From: AWTP1-18 sp036504515
Lineage (GTDB): Bacteria > Pseudomonadota > Gammaproteobacteria > Burkholderiales > Rhodocyclaceae
Reading direction: 5' to 3'
NCBI GenBank assembly: GCA_036504515.1
Contig: DASXVA010000012.1
Coordinates: 62,001-126,000, forward strand
DNA: 64,000 nt
The notes under the pieces: generated by a model
The model's database searches: none
The model's input: only the letters and a program-made list of their open reading frames with translations
Told to the model about the DNA's origin: nothing
Position numbers and translations under genes: made by a program
Part shown: positions 7,366 through 15,310 of the stretch, piece by piece
How the letters are laid out: every line of letters starts with the position of its first letter
Position numbering within the stretch: the stretch's first letter is position 1

Positions 7366-8918
7366 GCACACGCATTTTCGTTCCCATCGACTCCACCGCC
7401 CTTTCTCTCGGGGCTGACAAGATCGCCAAAACCATTGCCGCCGAAGCGGAGAAACGCGGCCTGGATGTCCAGATCGTGCGCAACGGCAGTCGTGGCATGT
7501 TCTGGTTGGAACCCTTGGTGGAAGTGGAAACAGAGCACGGCCGCATCGCCTACGGCCCCGTGCAAACCAAAGACGTGGCCGACCTTTTTGACCAGGAATT
7601 CCTGCAAGGCAAGCACCACCGGCTGAGCCACGGCTTGACCGAGCACATCCCCTTTTTCGCCGGCCAGGAGCGCCTGACCTTCGCCCGGGTCGGCCTCACC
7701 GATCCTCTCTGTCTCGATGACTACGCCGCCCGGGGCGGCTGGGAAGGCCTGAACCATGCGGCTTCCCTTACTGCAGCCGAGATCGTCAAACAGGTCACTG
7801 ATTCCGGCCTGCGGGGTCGCGGCGGTGCCGCCTTTCCTACCGGTATCAAATGGAACACGGTGCTGGGCGCCCAGGCAGACCAGAAGTACATCGTCTGCAA
7901 CGCCGACGAAGGCGATTCCGGCACCTTCTCCGACCGCATGTTGATGGAAGGCGATCCCTACGCTCTGATCGAAGGCATGGCCATCGCCGGCCTCGCCGTG
8001 GGCGCCAACCAGGGCTACATCTACCTGCGCTCCGAATACCCCCACGCCTTCAAGACCCTGAAGACCGCCATTGAAAAAGCCAGGGCCGCCGGCTATCTGG
8101 GCCGCGACGCCGATCATTCCGGGCGCAACTTTGAACTGGAAGTCCGCCTTGGCGCCGGGGCCTATATCTGCGGCGAAGAAACCGCCCTGCTGGAAAGCCT
8201 GGAAGGCAAGCGCGGCATCGTTCGCGCCAAACCGCCCCTGCCCGCGCTGCAAGGGCTCTTCGGCAAGCCCACGGTGGTGAACAACGTCATGTCCCTGGCC
8301 TCGGTGCCCATCATCATGGCCAAGGGTGCCGCCTTCTACCGGGACTACGGCATGGGCCGCTCCCACGGCACCCTGCCCTTCCAACTGGCGGGCAACCTGC
8401 GCCATACCGGCTTGGTGGAAAAAGCCTTCGGCCTCACCCTGCGCGAACTACTTTACGACTACGGTGGCGGCTCCGCCTCGGGCCGGCCGATCCGCGCCGT
8501 GCAGGTGGGTGGCCCGCTGGGTGCCTATGTGCCTGAATCCCAGTTCGACACGCCCCTCGACTACGAATCCTTCGCCGCCATGGGCGCCATGGTGGGCCAC
8601 GGCGGCATCGTCGCCTTTGATGACACAGTGGACATGGCGGCCCAGGCCCGTTATGCCATGGAATTCTGTGCGGCAGAATCCTGCGGCAAATGCACCCCCT
8701 GCCGCATCGGTTCCACCCGGGGCATGGAAGTCATCGACCACATCATCGCCGGTCAGGAGCGGAGCAAAAATATCGCCCTGCTCAAGAGCCTGTGCGACAC
8801 CATGACGGCCGGCTCCCTCTGCGCCCACGGCGGCATGACACCCTATCCGGTGATGTCCGCCCTTAATCATTTTCCCGGCGATTTCGGCATCGCTAACACT
8901 GATACCAAGGCCGCCTAA
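7362..8918 (+). CDS. fdsB: NAD-dependent formate dehydrogenase, beta subunit (flavin/NAD site)
   Basis: The 518-residue subunit passes electrons from the iron-sulfur chain to FMN and NAD+. Residues 1-110 form an N-terminal thioredoxin-like domain, as in HoxF/FdsB. The NuoF-like core carries the glycine-rich motif GLRGRGGAAFPTG (about residue 147), the FMN-site sequence CNADEGDSGTFSDR (about 178), and GAGAYICGEETALLESLEG (about 262). The C-terminal [4Fe-4S] motif is ESCGKCTPCRIGSTRG with a fourth Cys further on in GSLCAHGG. It overlaps fdsG by four bases and precedes fdsA by 24 bases. Confidence 0.96.
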   Translation: MSTRIFVPIDSTALSLGADKIAKTIAAEAEKRGLDVQIVRNGSRGMFWLEPLVEVETEHGRIAYGPVQTKDVADLFDQEFLQGKHHRLSHGLTEHIPFFAGQERLTFARVGLTDPLCLDDYAARGGWEGLNHAASLTAAEIVKQVTDSGLRGRGGAAFPTGIKWNTVLGAQADQKYIVCNADEGDSGTFSDRMLMEGDPYALIEGMAIAGLAVGANQGYIYLRSEYPHAFKTLKTAIEKARAAGYLGRDADHSGRNFELEVRLGAGAYICGEETALLESLEGKRGIVRAKPPLPALQGLFGKPTVVNNVMSLASVPIIMAKGAAFYRDYGMGRSHGTLPFQLAGNLRHTGLVEKAFGLTLRELLYDYGGGSASGRPIRAVQVGGPLGAYVPESQFDTPLDYESFAAMGAMVGHGGIVAFDDTVDMAAQARYAMEFCAAESCGKCTPCRIGSTRGMEVIDHIIAGQERSKNIALLKSLCDTMTAGSLCAHGGMTPYPVMSALNHFPGDFGIANTDTKAA

Positions 8919-8942
8919 GGGCGATGCCAACAGGAGACAACC

Positions 8943-11825
8943 ATGTCCCTCAATAAAGAAATCGACTACGGCACCCCCGCCCGCACTTCAGAGAGAGAAG
9001 TCACCCTCACCATCGACGGCCAGGAGGTCACGGTACCGGCAGGCACCTCCATCATGCGCGCCGCCCAGGACCTGGGCACCGCCATTCCCAAGCTCTGTGC
9101 CACGGATAGCTTGGAGCCCTTCGGCTCCTGCCGTCTCTGTCTGGTGGAAATCGAAGGCCGCAAGGGCTGCCCCGCCTCCTGTACCACCCTGGTGGAACCG
9201 GGTATGCAAGTGCAGACCCAGACGCCCAAGCTGGCGGAACTGCGCCGCAACGTGATGGAGTTGTACATCTCCGACCACCCCCTGGACTGCCTGACCTGTG
9301 CCGCCAACGGTAACTGTGAGCTACAGGACATGGCCGGCGTGGTGGGCCTGCGGGATGTGCGCTACGGCTTCAAGGGCGACAATCACTTCGATGCTGAACA
9401 CGCCGTCGCCAAGGATGAATCCAATCCCTATTTCACCTACGACCCGGCCAAGTGCATCGTCTGCAACCGCTGCGTGCGAGCCTGCGAAGAAACCCAAGGG
9501 ACGTTTGCCCTGACCATCTCCGGTCGCGGCTTCGAGGCCCGCGTTTCACCGGGTCTGAGTGAGCCCTTCATGGAGTCCGAATGCGTCTCCTGCGGCGCCT
9601 GCGTGCAGGCCTGCCCCACGGCGACCCTGATGGAAAAATCCGTCATCGAAAAAGGCCAGGCCGAAAAGAGCGTAGTCACCACCTGCGCTTACTGCGGCGT
9701 GGGCTGCGGCTTCAAGGCCGAGGTCAAGGGCAGTGAAGTGGTGCGCATGGTGCCCTGGAAGGATGGTCAGGCAAACCACGGCCATTCCTGCGTCAAGGGC
9801 CGCTTTGCCTGGGGTTACGCCACCCACCCGGATCGGGTGAAGTCCCCCATGATCCGCAAGAGCATCCACGATCCTTGGCAGGAAGTCAGCTGGGACGAGG
9901 CTTTCACTTATGCGGCCTCCGAGTTCAAGCGCATCCAGGCCCAATATGGCCGAGATTCCGTGGGCGGCATCACTTCCTCCCGTTGCACCAACGAAGAATC
10001 CTATCTGGTGCAAAAGCTGATCCGGGCCGCCTTCGGCAACAACAATGTGGACACCTGCGCCCGGGTTTGCCACAGCCCCACCGGCTACGGCCTCAAGCAG
10101 ACCCTGGGGGAATCCGCCGGTACGCAAACCTTCGACTCGGTGATGGAGGCCGACGTGATCGTGGTCATGGGCGCAAACCCCACCGACGGCCACCCTGTCT
10201 TCGGCTCCCAGCTCAAGCGCCGTATTCGCCAAGGTGCCAAGCTGATCGTCATCGATCCCCGCGCCATTGACTTGGTCAAGTCACCCCATATTCAAGCGGC
10301 CCATCACCTGCAACTGCGGCCCGGCACTAACGTTGCAATGATCACCGCCCTGGCCCATGTGGTGGTGACGGAAGGTTTGGTGGACGAAGCCTATGTGCAG
10401 GAACGCTGCGAGAAACCCGCCTTCGATGCCTGGCGCGAATTCGTTGCCAAAACAGAAAACTCCCCGGAAGCCACCGAGGCCATTACCGGCGTGCCTGCCG
10501 CAGAAGTCCGCGCCGCAGCCCGGCTTTACGCCACGGGGGTAAACGGTCGCAAGAACGCCGCCATTTACTACGGCCTCGGCGTCACCGAACATAGCCAGGG
10601 CTCCACCACCGTCATGGGCATCGCCAACCTGGCCATGGCCACCGGCAATGTGGGCCGCCTGGGCGTCGGGGTCAATCCCTTGCGCGGCCAAAACAATGTG
10701 CAGGGCTCCTGCGACATGGGCTCCTTCCCCCATGAACTGCCCGGCTATCGCCATGTTTCCGATGCCACCACCCGCGGTCTGTTTGAAACGGCCTGGGGCG
10801 TGGAACTGCAAACAGAACCGGGCCTGCGCCTGCCCAATATGTTCGAAGCCGCTCTCGATGGCAGCTTCCGCGGCATGTACGTCCAGGGGGAAGATCCGCT
10901 TCAGTCCGACCCCAATACTCACCACGTAGAAGCGGCTCTGGCCAGTCTTGAATGTCTGGTGGTGCAAGACATCTTCCTCAACGAAACGGCCAAGTACGCC
11001 CACGTCTTTTTACCCGGGGCCAGCTTCCTGGAAAAGGACGGCACCTTCACCAACGCCGAACGCCGCATCTCCCGAGTCCGCAAGGTGATGCCGCCCCTGG
11101 CTGGGCTTGGCGACTGGGAAGTCACCCTGCGGTTGTCCAAGGCCCTGGGCTACGACATGCACTATGAGCATCCTTCCGAAATCATGGACGAGATTGCCCG
11201 CCTGACGCCAACCTTCCATGGCGTCAGCTACAGCAAGCTGGAGGAGCAAGGCAGCATCCAGTGGCCCTGCAACGAGCAAGCGCCGGATGGCACGCCCATC
11301 ATGCACGTCGATCACTTCGTTCGCGGCAAGGGCAAGTTCGTTATCACCCAATACCAGCCCACGGACGAGAAAGTCACGTCCCGCCTGCCCCTGATCCTGA
11401 CCACGGGCCGCATCCTCAGCCAGTACAACGTGGGCGCCCAGACCCGACGCACCGAGAACTCTCAGTTCTATAGCGAGGACCGCCTGGAGATTCATCCCCA
11501 CGATGCCGAGGAACGAGGTGTAGCCGATGGCGACTGGGTGGGCATCACCAGCCGGGCCGGTGAAACCGTATTGCGGGCAACAGTGACGAAGCGGGTCCAG
11601 CCCGGCGTGGTTTACACCACCTTCCACTTCCCGGAGTCCGGCGCCAACGTGATCACCACGGACAATTCCGACTGGGCCACCAACTGCCCCGAATACAAGG
11701 TCACGGCGGTGCAGATCACCAAGGTGAACCAACCCTCCGAATGGCAGGAACGCCAGCGCCGCTTTACCAAGGAGCAGGACAGTCTGATGCCGCGCAGATC
11801 GGGCAAGGTTGAGGTCGTCGCTTGA
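8943..11825 (+). CDS. fdsA: NAD-dependent formate dehydrogenase, catalytic alpha subunit (Mo/W-bisMGD)
   Basis: The 960-residue catalytic subunit oxidises formate to CO2 at a molybdenum or tungsten bis-MGD centre in the cytoplasm. Cluster ligands are visible in order: [2Fe-2S] Cys52, 63, 66 and 80; a His/Cys cluster His112, Cys116, 119 and 125; two ferredoxin-type [4Fe-4S] sets (CIVCNRCVRAC from 171, CVSCGACVQAC from 214); and the cofactor-proximal set Cys248, 251, 255 and 283. The metal ligand is Cys376 in RVCHSPTG, so this is a cysteine rather than selenocysteine enzyme. The C-terminal MGD-binding domain is present. GGAGAC lies upstream of the ATG. It overlaps the fdhD start. Confidence 0.97.
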   Translation: MSLNKEIDYGTPARTSEREVTLTIDGQEVTVPAGTSIMRAAQDLGTAIPKLCATDSLEPFGSCRLCLVEIEGRKGCPASCTTLVEPGMQVQTQTPKLAELRRNVMELYISDHPLDCLTCAANGNCELQDMAGVVGLRDVRYGFKGDNHFDAEHAVAKDESNPYFTYDPAKCIVCNRCVRACEETQGTFALTISGRGFEARVSPGLSEPFMESECVSCGACVQACPTATLMEKSVIEKGQAEKSVVTTCAYCGVGCGFKAEVKGSEVVRMVPWKDGQANHGHSCVKGRFAWGYATHPDRVKSPMIRKSIHDPWQEVSWDEAFTYAASEFKRIQAQYGRDSVGGITSSRCTNEESYLVQKLIRAAFGNNNVDTCARVCHSPTGYGLKQTLGESAGTQTFDSVMEADVIVVMGANPTDGHPVFGSQLKRRIRQGAKLIVIDPRAIDLVKSPHIQAAHHLQLRPGTNVAMITALAHVVVTEGLVDEAYVQERCEKPAFDAWREFVAKTENSPEATEAITGVPAAEVRAAARLYATGVNGRKNAAIYYGLGVTEHSQGSTTVMGIANLAMATGNVGRLGVGVNPLRGQNNVQGSCDMGSFPHELPGYRHVSDATTRGLFETAWGVELQTEPGLRLPNMFEAALDGSFRGMYVQGEDPLQSDPNTHHVEAALASLECLVVQDIFLNETAKYAHVFLPGASFLEKDGTFTNAERRISRVRKVMPPLAGLGDWEVTLRLSKALGYDMHYEHPSEIMDEIARLTPTFHGVSYSKLEEQGSIQWPCNEQAPDGTPIMHVDHFVRGKGKFVITQYQPTDEKVTSRLPLILTTGRILSQYNVGAQTRRTENSQFYSEDRLEIHPHDAEERGVADGDWVGITSRAGETVLRATVTKRVQPGVVYTTFHFPESGANVITTDNSDWATNCPEYKVTAVQITKVNQPSEWQERQRRFTKEQDSLMPRRSGKVEVVA

Positions 11826-12682
11826 GCAAAACCAATCCGGCTCCTTTGCCTACGTCCGTCACCGCCAGAGACACGGCGCGCAACCGCCCTGCCCTGCGGG
11901 TTTCTGCCAGCAACAGTGCAGTAGACCGGATTGAAACCCTGCCGGAAGAAGTGCCCGTGGCCCTGGTCTACAACGGCATTTCCCATGCGGTGATGTTGGC
12001 GACGCCGGCGGACCTGGCAGACTTTGCCCTGGGCTTCAGCCTGAGCGAAGGCATTCTTGAATCCCCTGCTGAACTCTACGACTGCGTGATTGAAGAAGAG
12101 GCCAAGGGCATCGCCCTGCAACTGGAGATTGCCAGCGAACGCTTCCTGCAATTGAAGCATCGACGGCGATCCCTCACCGGTCGTACCGGCTGTGGCCTGT
12201 GCGGCGTGGAAAGTCTTGATCAGGCCCTCCGGCCATCACGGGCTGTAGGCGATGGCCTGTGTCTGCCGCTCGCCGCAATCAATACCGCCTTGGAAAACCT
12301 GCATCGCCAGCAGCCCCTTCACCATCGTACCCATGCCGTTCATGCCGCCGCTTGGGTTGACCGGCAGGGGCTCATCCTTGAAGTACGCGAAGACGTGGGC
12401 CGTCACAATGCCCTGGACAAACTGATTGGCGCTTTGTCACGACAAGGCTTCGACTCGGCAGCAGGTTTCGCCCTGGTCACCAGCCGTGCCAGTGTGGAGA
12501 TGGTGCAAAAAGCGGCCAGCGCCGGCATGCAAATGCTCTTTTCCATTTCCCATCCGACGGCCTTGGCCGTGGATTTCGCCCAAGCCAGCGGCTTGACCCT
12601 GGCCGGCAGTGTCCATGGTGACGGCTTTTCCATCCACACCCATCCTCAGCGAGTTGACCTCCCATGCACACCGAGTATTTGA
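11822..12682 (+). CDS. fdhD: Formate dehydrogenase accessory sulfurtransferase FdhD (FdsC)
   Basis: FdhD/FdsC delivers sulfur to the bis-MGD cofactor so that the catalytic subunit becomes active. The 286-residue protein has the diagnostic loop TGRTGCGLCGVESL with Cys124 and Cys127, and the conserved segments FALGFSLSEGIL and VREDVGRHNALDKLIG. The likely start is TTG at 11822, which overlaps the fdsA stop (TTGA), so translation is probably coupled; GAGG sits about seven bases upstream. The 3' end overlaps fdsD by 19 bases. Expression within the fds operon argues for service to FdsA. Confidence 0.94.
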   Translation: MSKTNPAPLPTSVTARDTARNRPALRVSASNSAVDRIETLPEEVPVALVYNGISHAVMLATPADLADFALGFSLSEGILESPAELYDCVIEEEAKGIALQLEIASERFLQLKHRRRSLTGRTGCGLCGVESLDQALRPSRAVGDGLCLPLAAINTALENLHRQQPLHHRTHAVHAAAWVDRQGLILEVREDVGRHNALDKLIGALSRQGFDSAAGFALVTSRASVEMVQKAASAGMQMLFSISHPTALAVDFAQASGLTLAGSVHGDGFSIHTHPQRVDLPCTPSI

Positions 12683-12891
12683 TCAAGATGGCCAACCAGA
12701 TCGGCACCTTCTTCGAGAGCCAGCCCAACCGGGAACAGGCCATGACCGACCTTGCCAAGCATCTGCAAAACAACTGGGAACACCGCATGCGATCAAATTT
12801 GCTGGAATACGTTGATCAGCAGGCAGGAGAAGGTCTGTTACCCATCGTTGTGGAAGCCGTGGCAAAACACCGGCAGGAGTGGCCGGTCTGA
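12664..12891 (+). CDS. fdsD: Formate dehydrogenase delta subunit
   Basis: A 75-residue protein of the FdsD family, found as the last gene of fdsGBACD operons and needed for assembly or maturation of soluble formate dehydrogenase. The family pattern is clear: YLIKMANQIGTFFESQP near the start, HLQNNWEHRMRSNL in the middle, and a helical C terminus (VVEAVAKHRQEW). It overlaps the 3' end of fdhD by 19 bases. A 7-bp inverted repeat (GACGCTG 12890-12896, CAGCGTC 12909-12915) starts at its stop codon without a T-tract, so I see no intrinsic terminator. Confidence 0.92.
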   Translation: MHTEYLIKMANQIGTFFESQPNREQAMTDLAKHLQNNWEHRMRSNLLEYVDQQAGEGLLPIVVEAVAKHRQEWPV

Positions 12892-12995
12892 CGCTGCCCC
12901 AGACTAACCAGCGTCTGCTGACGATTATTGATCCAGCGGTCTTACCGCGTCATGGCAGGGCTTAGAATCGGCGCACATCATCACCCGGCTTCACC

Positions 12996-13982
12996 ATGCC
13001 CGATCACACTCATCCTTATTCAGTTCTTACGCCCGACCTAGTACTGGATGCCATAGAAAGCCTTGGCGTCTTTCCTGACGGGCGGCAGCTAGCCCTGAAC
13101 AGTTATGAAAACAGGGTCTATCAGGTGGGCATGGAGGATGGCCCTCCCCTCATCGCCAAGTTCTATCGCCCGGAGCGTTGGAGCGATGAAGCAATTCTGG
13201 AAGAGCATTCCTTCGTGGCCGAACTGGCCGAGGCAGAAATTCCCGTCGTTACGCCCCTGAGCTTTGACAACAAGACGCTCCATCATTTCGGCGGTTTCGC
13301 CTTTGCCCTTTTTCCCCGCCAGGGTGGCCGGGCACCGGAACTCGGAGATTCGGACACTTTGAAATGGCTGGGACGATTCATCGGCCGGATTCACGCCCTG
13401 GGTAAAACCAAACCTTTTGCGCACCGCCCCAGTCTGACGCCGGAATCCTTCGGTACTGAGTCCCGGGACTGGCTGCTAAGCCACGATTTCATTCCACCAG
13501 AATTGATGGCCTCCTGGAAAAGCACCGTGGATATGGCACTGGAAGGTGTGGCCCATTGCTACGAACGGGCAGGCAAGCTGCCACTGATCCGACTGCATGG
13601 CGATTGTCATATGGGGAACGTACTTTGGACGGATGCCGGCCCCCATTTTGTAGACTTCGACGATAGCCGTCAGGGCCCCGCCATTCAGGATTTATGGATG
13701 CTGCTGTCCGGTGAGCGGGAAGAAATGCAGTTGCAACTGAATGACGTTCTCGGCGGTTACCGCACCTTCTGCGATTTCAATCCGAGAGAACTCCACTTGC
13801 TGGAGCCTTTACGCACCCTGCGTTTGCTGCATTTCTCTGCCTGGCTGGCCCGGCGTTGGGATGACCCCGCTTTCCCGGCAGCTTTCCCCTGGTTCAACAC
13901 CCAGCGTTACTGGCAGGACCGGATTCTGGAATTGCGGGAACAAATCGCCCTGATGGACGAAGAACCCCTCAGCCCGAGCTAA
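12996..13982 (+). CDS. srkA: Stress response kinase A (YihE/SrkA family)
   Basis: A 328-residue eukaryotic-like kinase of the APH/choline-kinase fold. SrkA phosphorylates Ser/Thr on proteins and protects against stress-induced death in E. coli. The catalytic loop is RLHGDCHMGNVLW (about residue 203) with the Asp and Asn of the family, followed by the metal-binding FVDFDDS. The N terminus (YSVLTPDLVLDAIESLG) and length match the family. A -10-like TAGAAT lies at 12963-12968, 27 bases before the ATG, so it probably has its own promoter. Its stop faces the SPFH gene stop 15 bases away. The cellular role here is inferred. Confidence 0.9.
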   Translation: MPDHTHPYSVLTPDLVLDAIESLGVFPDGRQLALNSYENRVYQVGMEDGPPLIAKFYRPERWSDEAILEEHSFVAELAEAEIPVVTPLSFDNKTLHHFGGFAFALFPRQGGRAPELGDSDTLKWLGRFIGRIHALGKTKPFAHRPSLTPESFGTESRDWLLSHDFIPPELMASWKSTVDMALEGVAHCYERAGKLPLIRLHGDCHMGNVLWTDAGPHFVDFDDSRQGPAIQDLWMLLSGEREEMQLQLNDVLGGYRTFCDFNPRELHLLEPLRTLRLLHFSAWLARRWDDPAFPAAFPWFNTQRYWQDRILELREQIALMDEEPLSPS

Positions 13983-13997
13983 GGGATCAGCCTGCGT

Positions 13998-14843
13998 TCA
14001 AGGCTTGCGGCCAAGCAGGCCGCGCAGGGTTTCCTGAATGTCGGCAGGAATAATAACCGTCTTGGCGTTATCGGACTTGGCCAGATTACCCATGGCAGCG
14101 ATGTACTTTTCCCCCAGCAGATAGCGCATGGGGGCATCTTCCTGACCGATGGCGGCAGCAACGCGCTTGATGGCTTCAGCACTAGCCTCAGCCAACGTTA
14201 CTTGCGCTTCAGCTTGCAGCCGAGCCGATTCCATCTGGGCTTCAGCATTAAGGATGGTGGCTTGCTTGTTGCCCTCGGCCTTGGTCACCATGGCCTTGCG
14301 TTCACGCTCGGCAGAAGCCTGGGCTTCCATGGCCCGCTGCATGGATTCGGAAGGTTTGATGTCCTGGATTTCCACGGACTTGACGGTCAGGCCCCAGTCG
14401 ATGGCCTCGTCGGCAATGCTCTCCCGCAGACGGGCCTTGATCTTGTCGCGATTTGACAGGGCTTCATCAAGGTTCATCTCGCCGATGATGGAACGCAAGG
14501 TCGTCATGATCATGTTGCGGATGGCCTCGGCAAAGTCCGTCACGCCATAGACCGCCTTGATCGGATCGGTCACTTTGATAAAGGCAATGGCGTTGGTCAG
14601 GATGACCGCATTGTCTTTGGTGATGACTTCCTGCTCCTGCACATCAAGGATGATGTCCTTGGTCACCAGCTTGTAGGCCACACGATCCAGGTAGGGAATG
14701 ATGATGGAGAGGCCGGGCTTGAGCGTGCCATGGTACTTGCCCAGACGCTCGACTATCCATTCCTCGCCCTGGGGCACGATACGAACGCCCTTGAGCAGTG
14801 TGACAACGGCAAAGACCAGCAGGGCAATAATAAAAATGTCCAT
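13998..14843 (-). CDS. SPFH/Band 7 stomatin-like membrane protein
   Basis: A 281-residue stomatin/prohibitin-domain protein. An N-terminal membrane segment (about residues 3-20, IFIIALLVFAVVTLLKG) anchors it. The SPFH domain follows from VPQGEEWIVERLGKYHGTL to about residue 180, then a long Ala/Glu-rich coiled coil (residues 170-225) that supports ring assembly. It is the partner of the NfeD-like protein encoded 14 bases upstream; such pairs (compare QmcA/YbbK with YbbJ) scaffold inner-membrane microdomains and protease access. It lies last in the pair and ends tail-to-tail with srkA. Confidence 0.92.
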   Translation of the reverse strand: MDIFIIALLVFAVVTLLKGVRIVPQGEEWIVERLGKYHGTLKPGLSIIIPYLDRVAYKLVTKDIILDVQEQEVITKDNAVILTNAIAFIKVTDPIKAVYGVTDFAEAIRNMIMTTLRSIIGEMNLDEALSNRDKIKARLRESIADEAIDWGLTVKSVEIQDIKPSESMQRAMEAQASAERERKAMVTKAEGNKQATILNAEAQMESARLQAEAQVTLAEASAEAIKRVAAAIGQEDAPMRYLLGEKYIAAMGNLAKSDNAKTVIIPADIQETLRGLLGRKP

Positions 14844-14857
14844 GACCGGGCGACTCC

Positions 14858-15301
14858 TTAAAGTTTTGCCACTTTGACGAAACTGCCTTCAACGCTCACC
14901 AGCTTGACGCGGGTGCCGGCAGCAATGGATTCATCGGAAAGACAAGCCCAAGCTTCGCTACCAAGAATGGGCTTCTGGAAACGGACCTCACCCTTCTCAA
15001 AGGGCGCGACATCCCGTGTCAGCAGGCCGATTTCACCAACCACATCGGCGTCGGAACTACCAATTCGGGTTTTGAACTGACCACGCCGGAACACTTTGAA
15101 CCAGAGCCCGGTAAAGGCCAAAGACGCCACCAGCCAAAGACCAAGCTGGACGTTCAAGGAAAAGTCACCAGAGATGGCAAGGACCAAGGCGACCAGCAGG
15201 CCGCCGAGGCCGAACCAGATCAGAACGAAGGCTGGCACGGCCAGTTCGGCCAGGATTAAAGCAACCCCGGCCACGGCCCAATGCCACCATTCGATCTGCA
15301 C
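14858..15301 (-). CDS. NfeD-like membrane protein (partner of the SPFH protein)
   Basis: A 147-residue short NfeD protein. Two to three hydrophobic segments fill residues 5-70 (for example VAGVALILAELAVPAFVLIW and LGLWLVASLAFTGLWF), followed by a soluble OB-fold domain at about residues 80-145 (GEIGLLTRDVAPFEKGEVRF, AAGTRVKLVSVEGSFVKV). NfeD and SPFH genes are classically adjacent and the products interact in the membrane. It lacks the ClpP-like N-terminal domain of long NfeD proteins. It begins ten bases after the ppsA stop on the same strand and could be cotranscribed. Confidence 0.88.
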   Translation of the reverse strand: MQIEWWHWAVAGVALILAELAVPAFVLIWFGLGGLLVALVLAISGDFSLNVQLGLWLVASLAFTGLWFKVFRRGQFKTRIGSSDADVVGEIGLLTRDVAPFEKGEVRFQKPILGSEAWACLSDESIAAGTRVKLVSVEGSFVKVAKL

Positions 15302-15310
15302 TCAGCAACC

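Noticed and set aside
12890..12915. Terminator of the fds operon
   Set aside because: The 7-bp inverted repeat has no T-tract after it; I do not call a terminator there.
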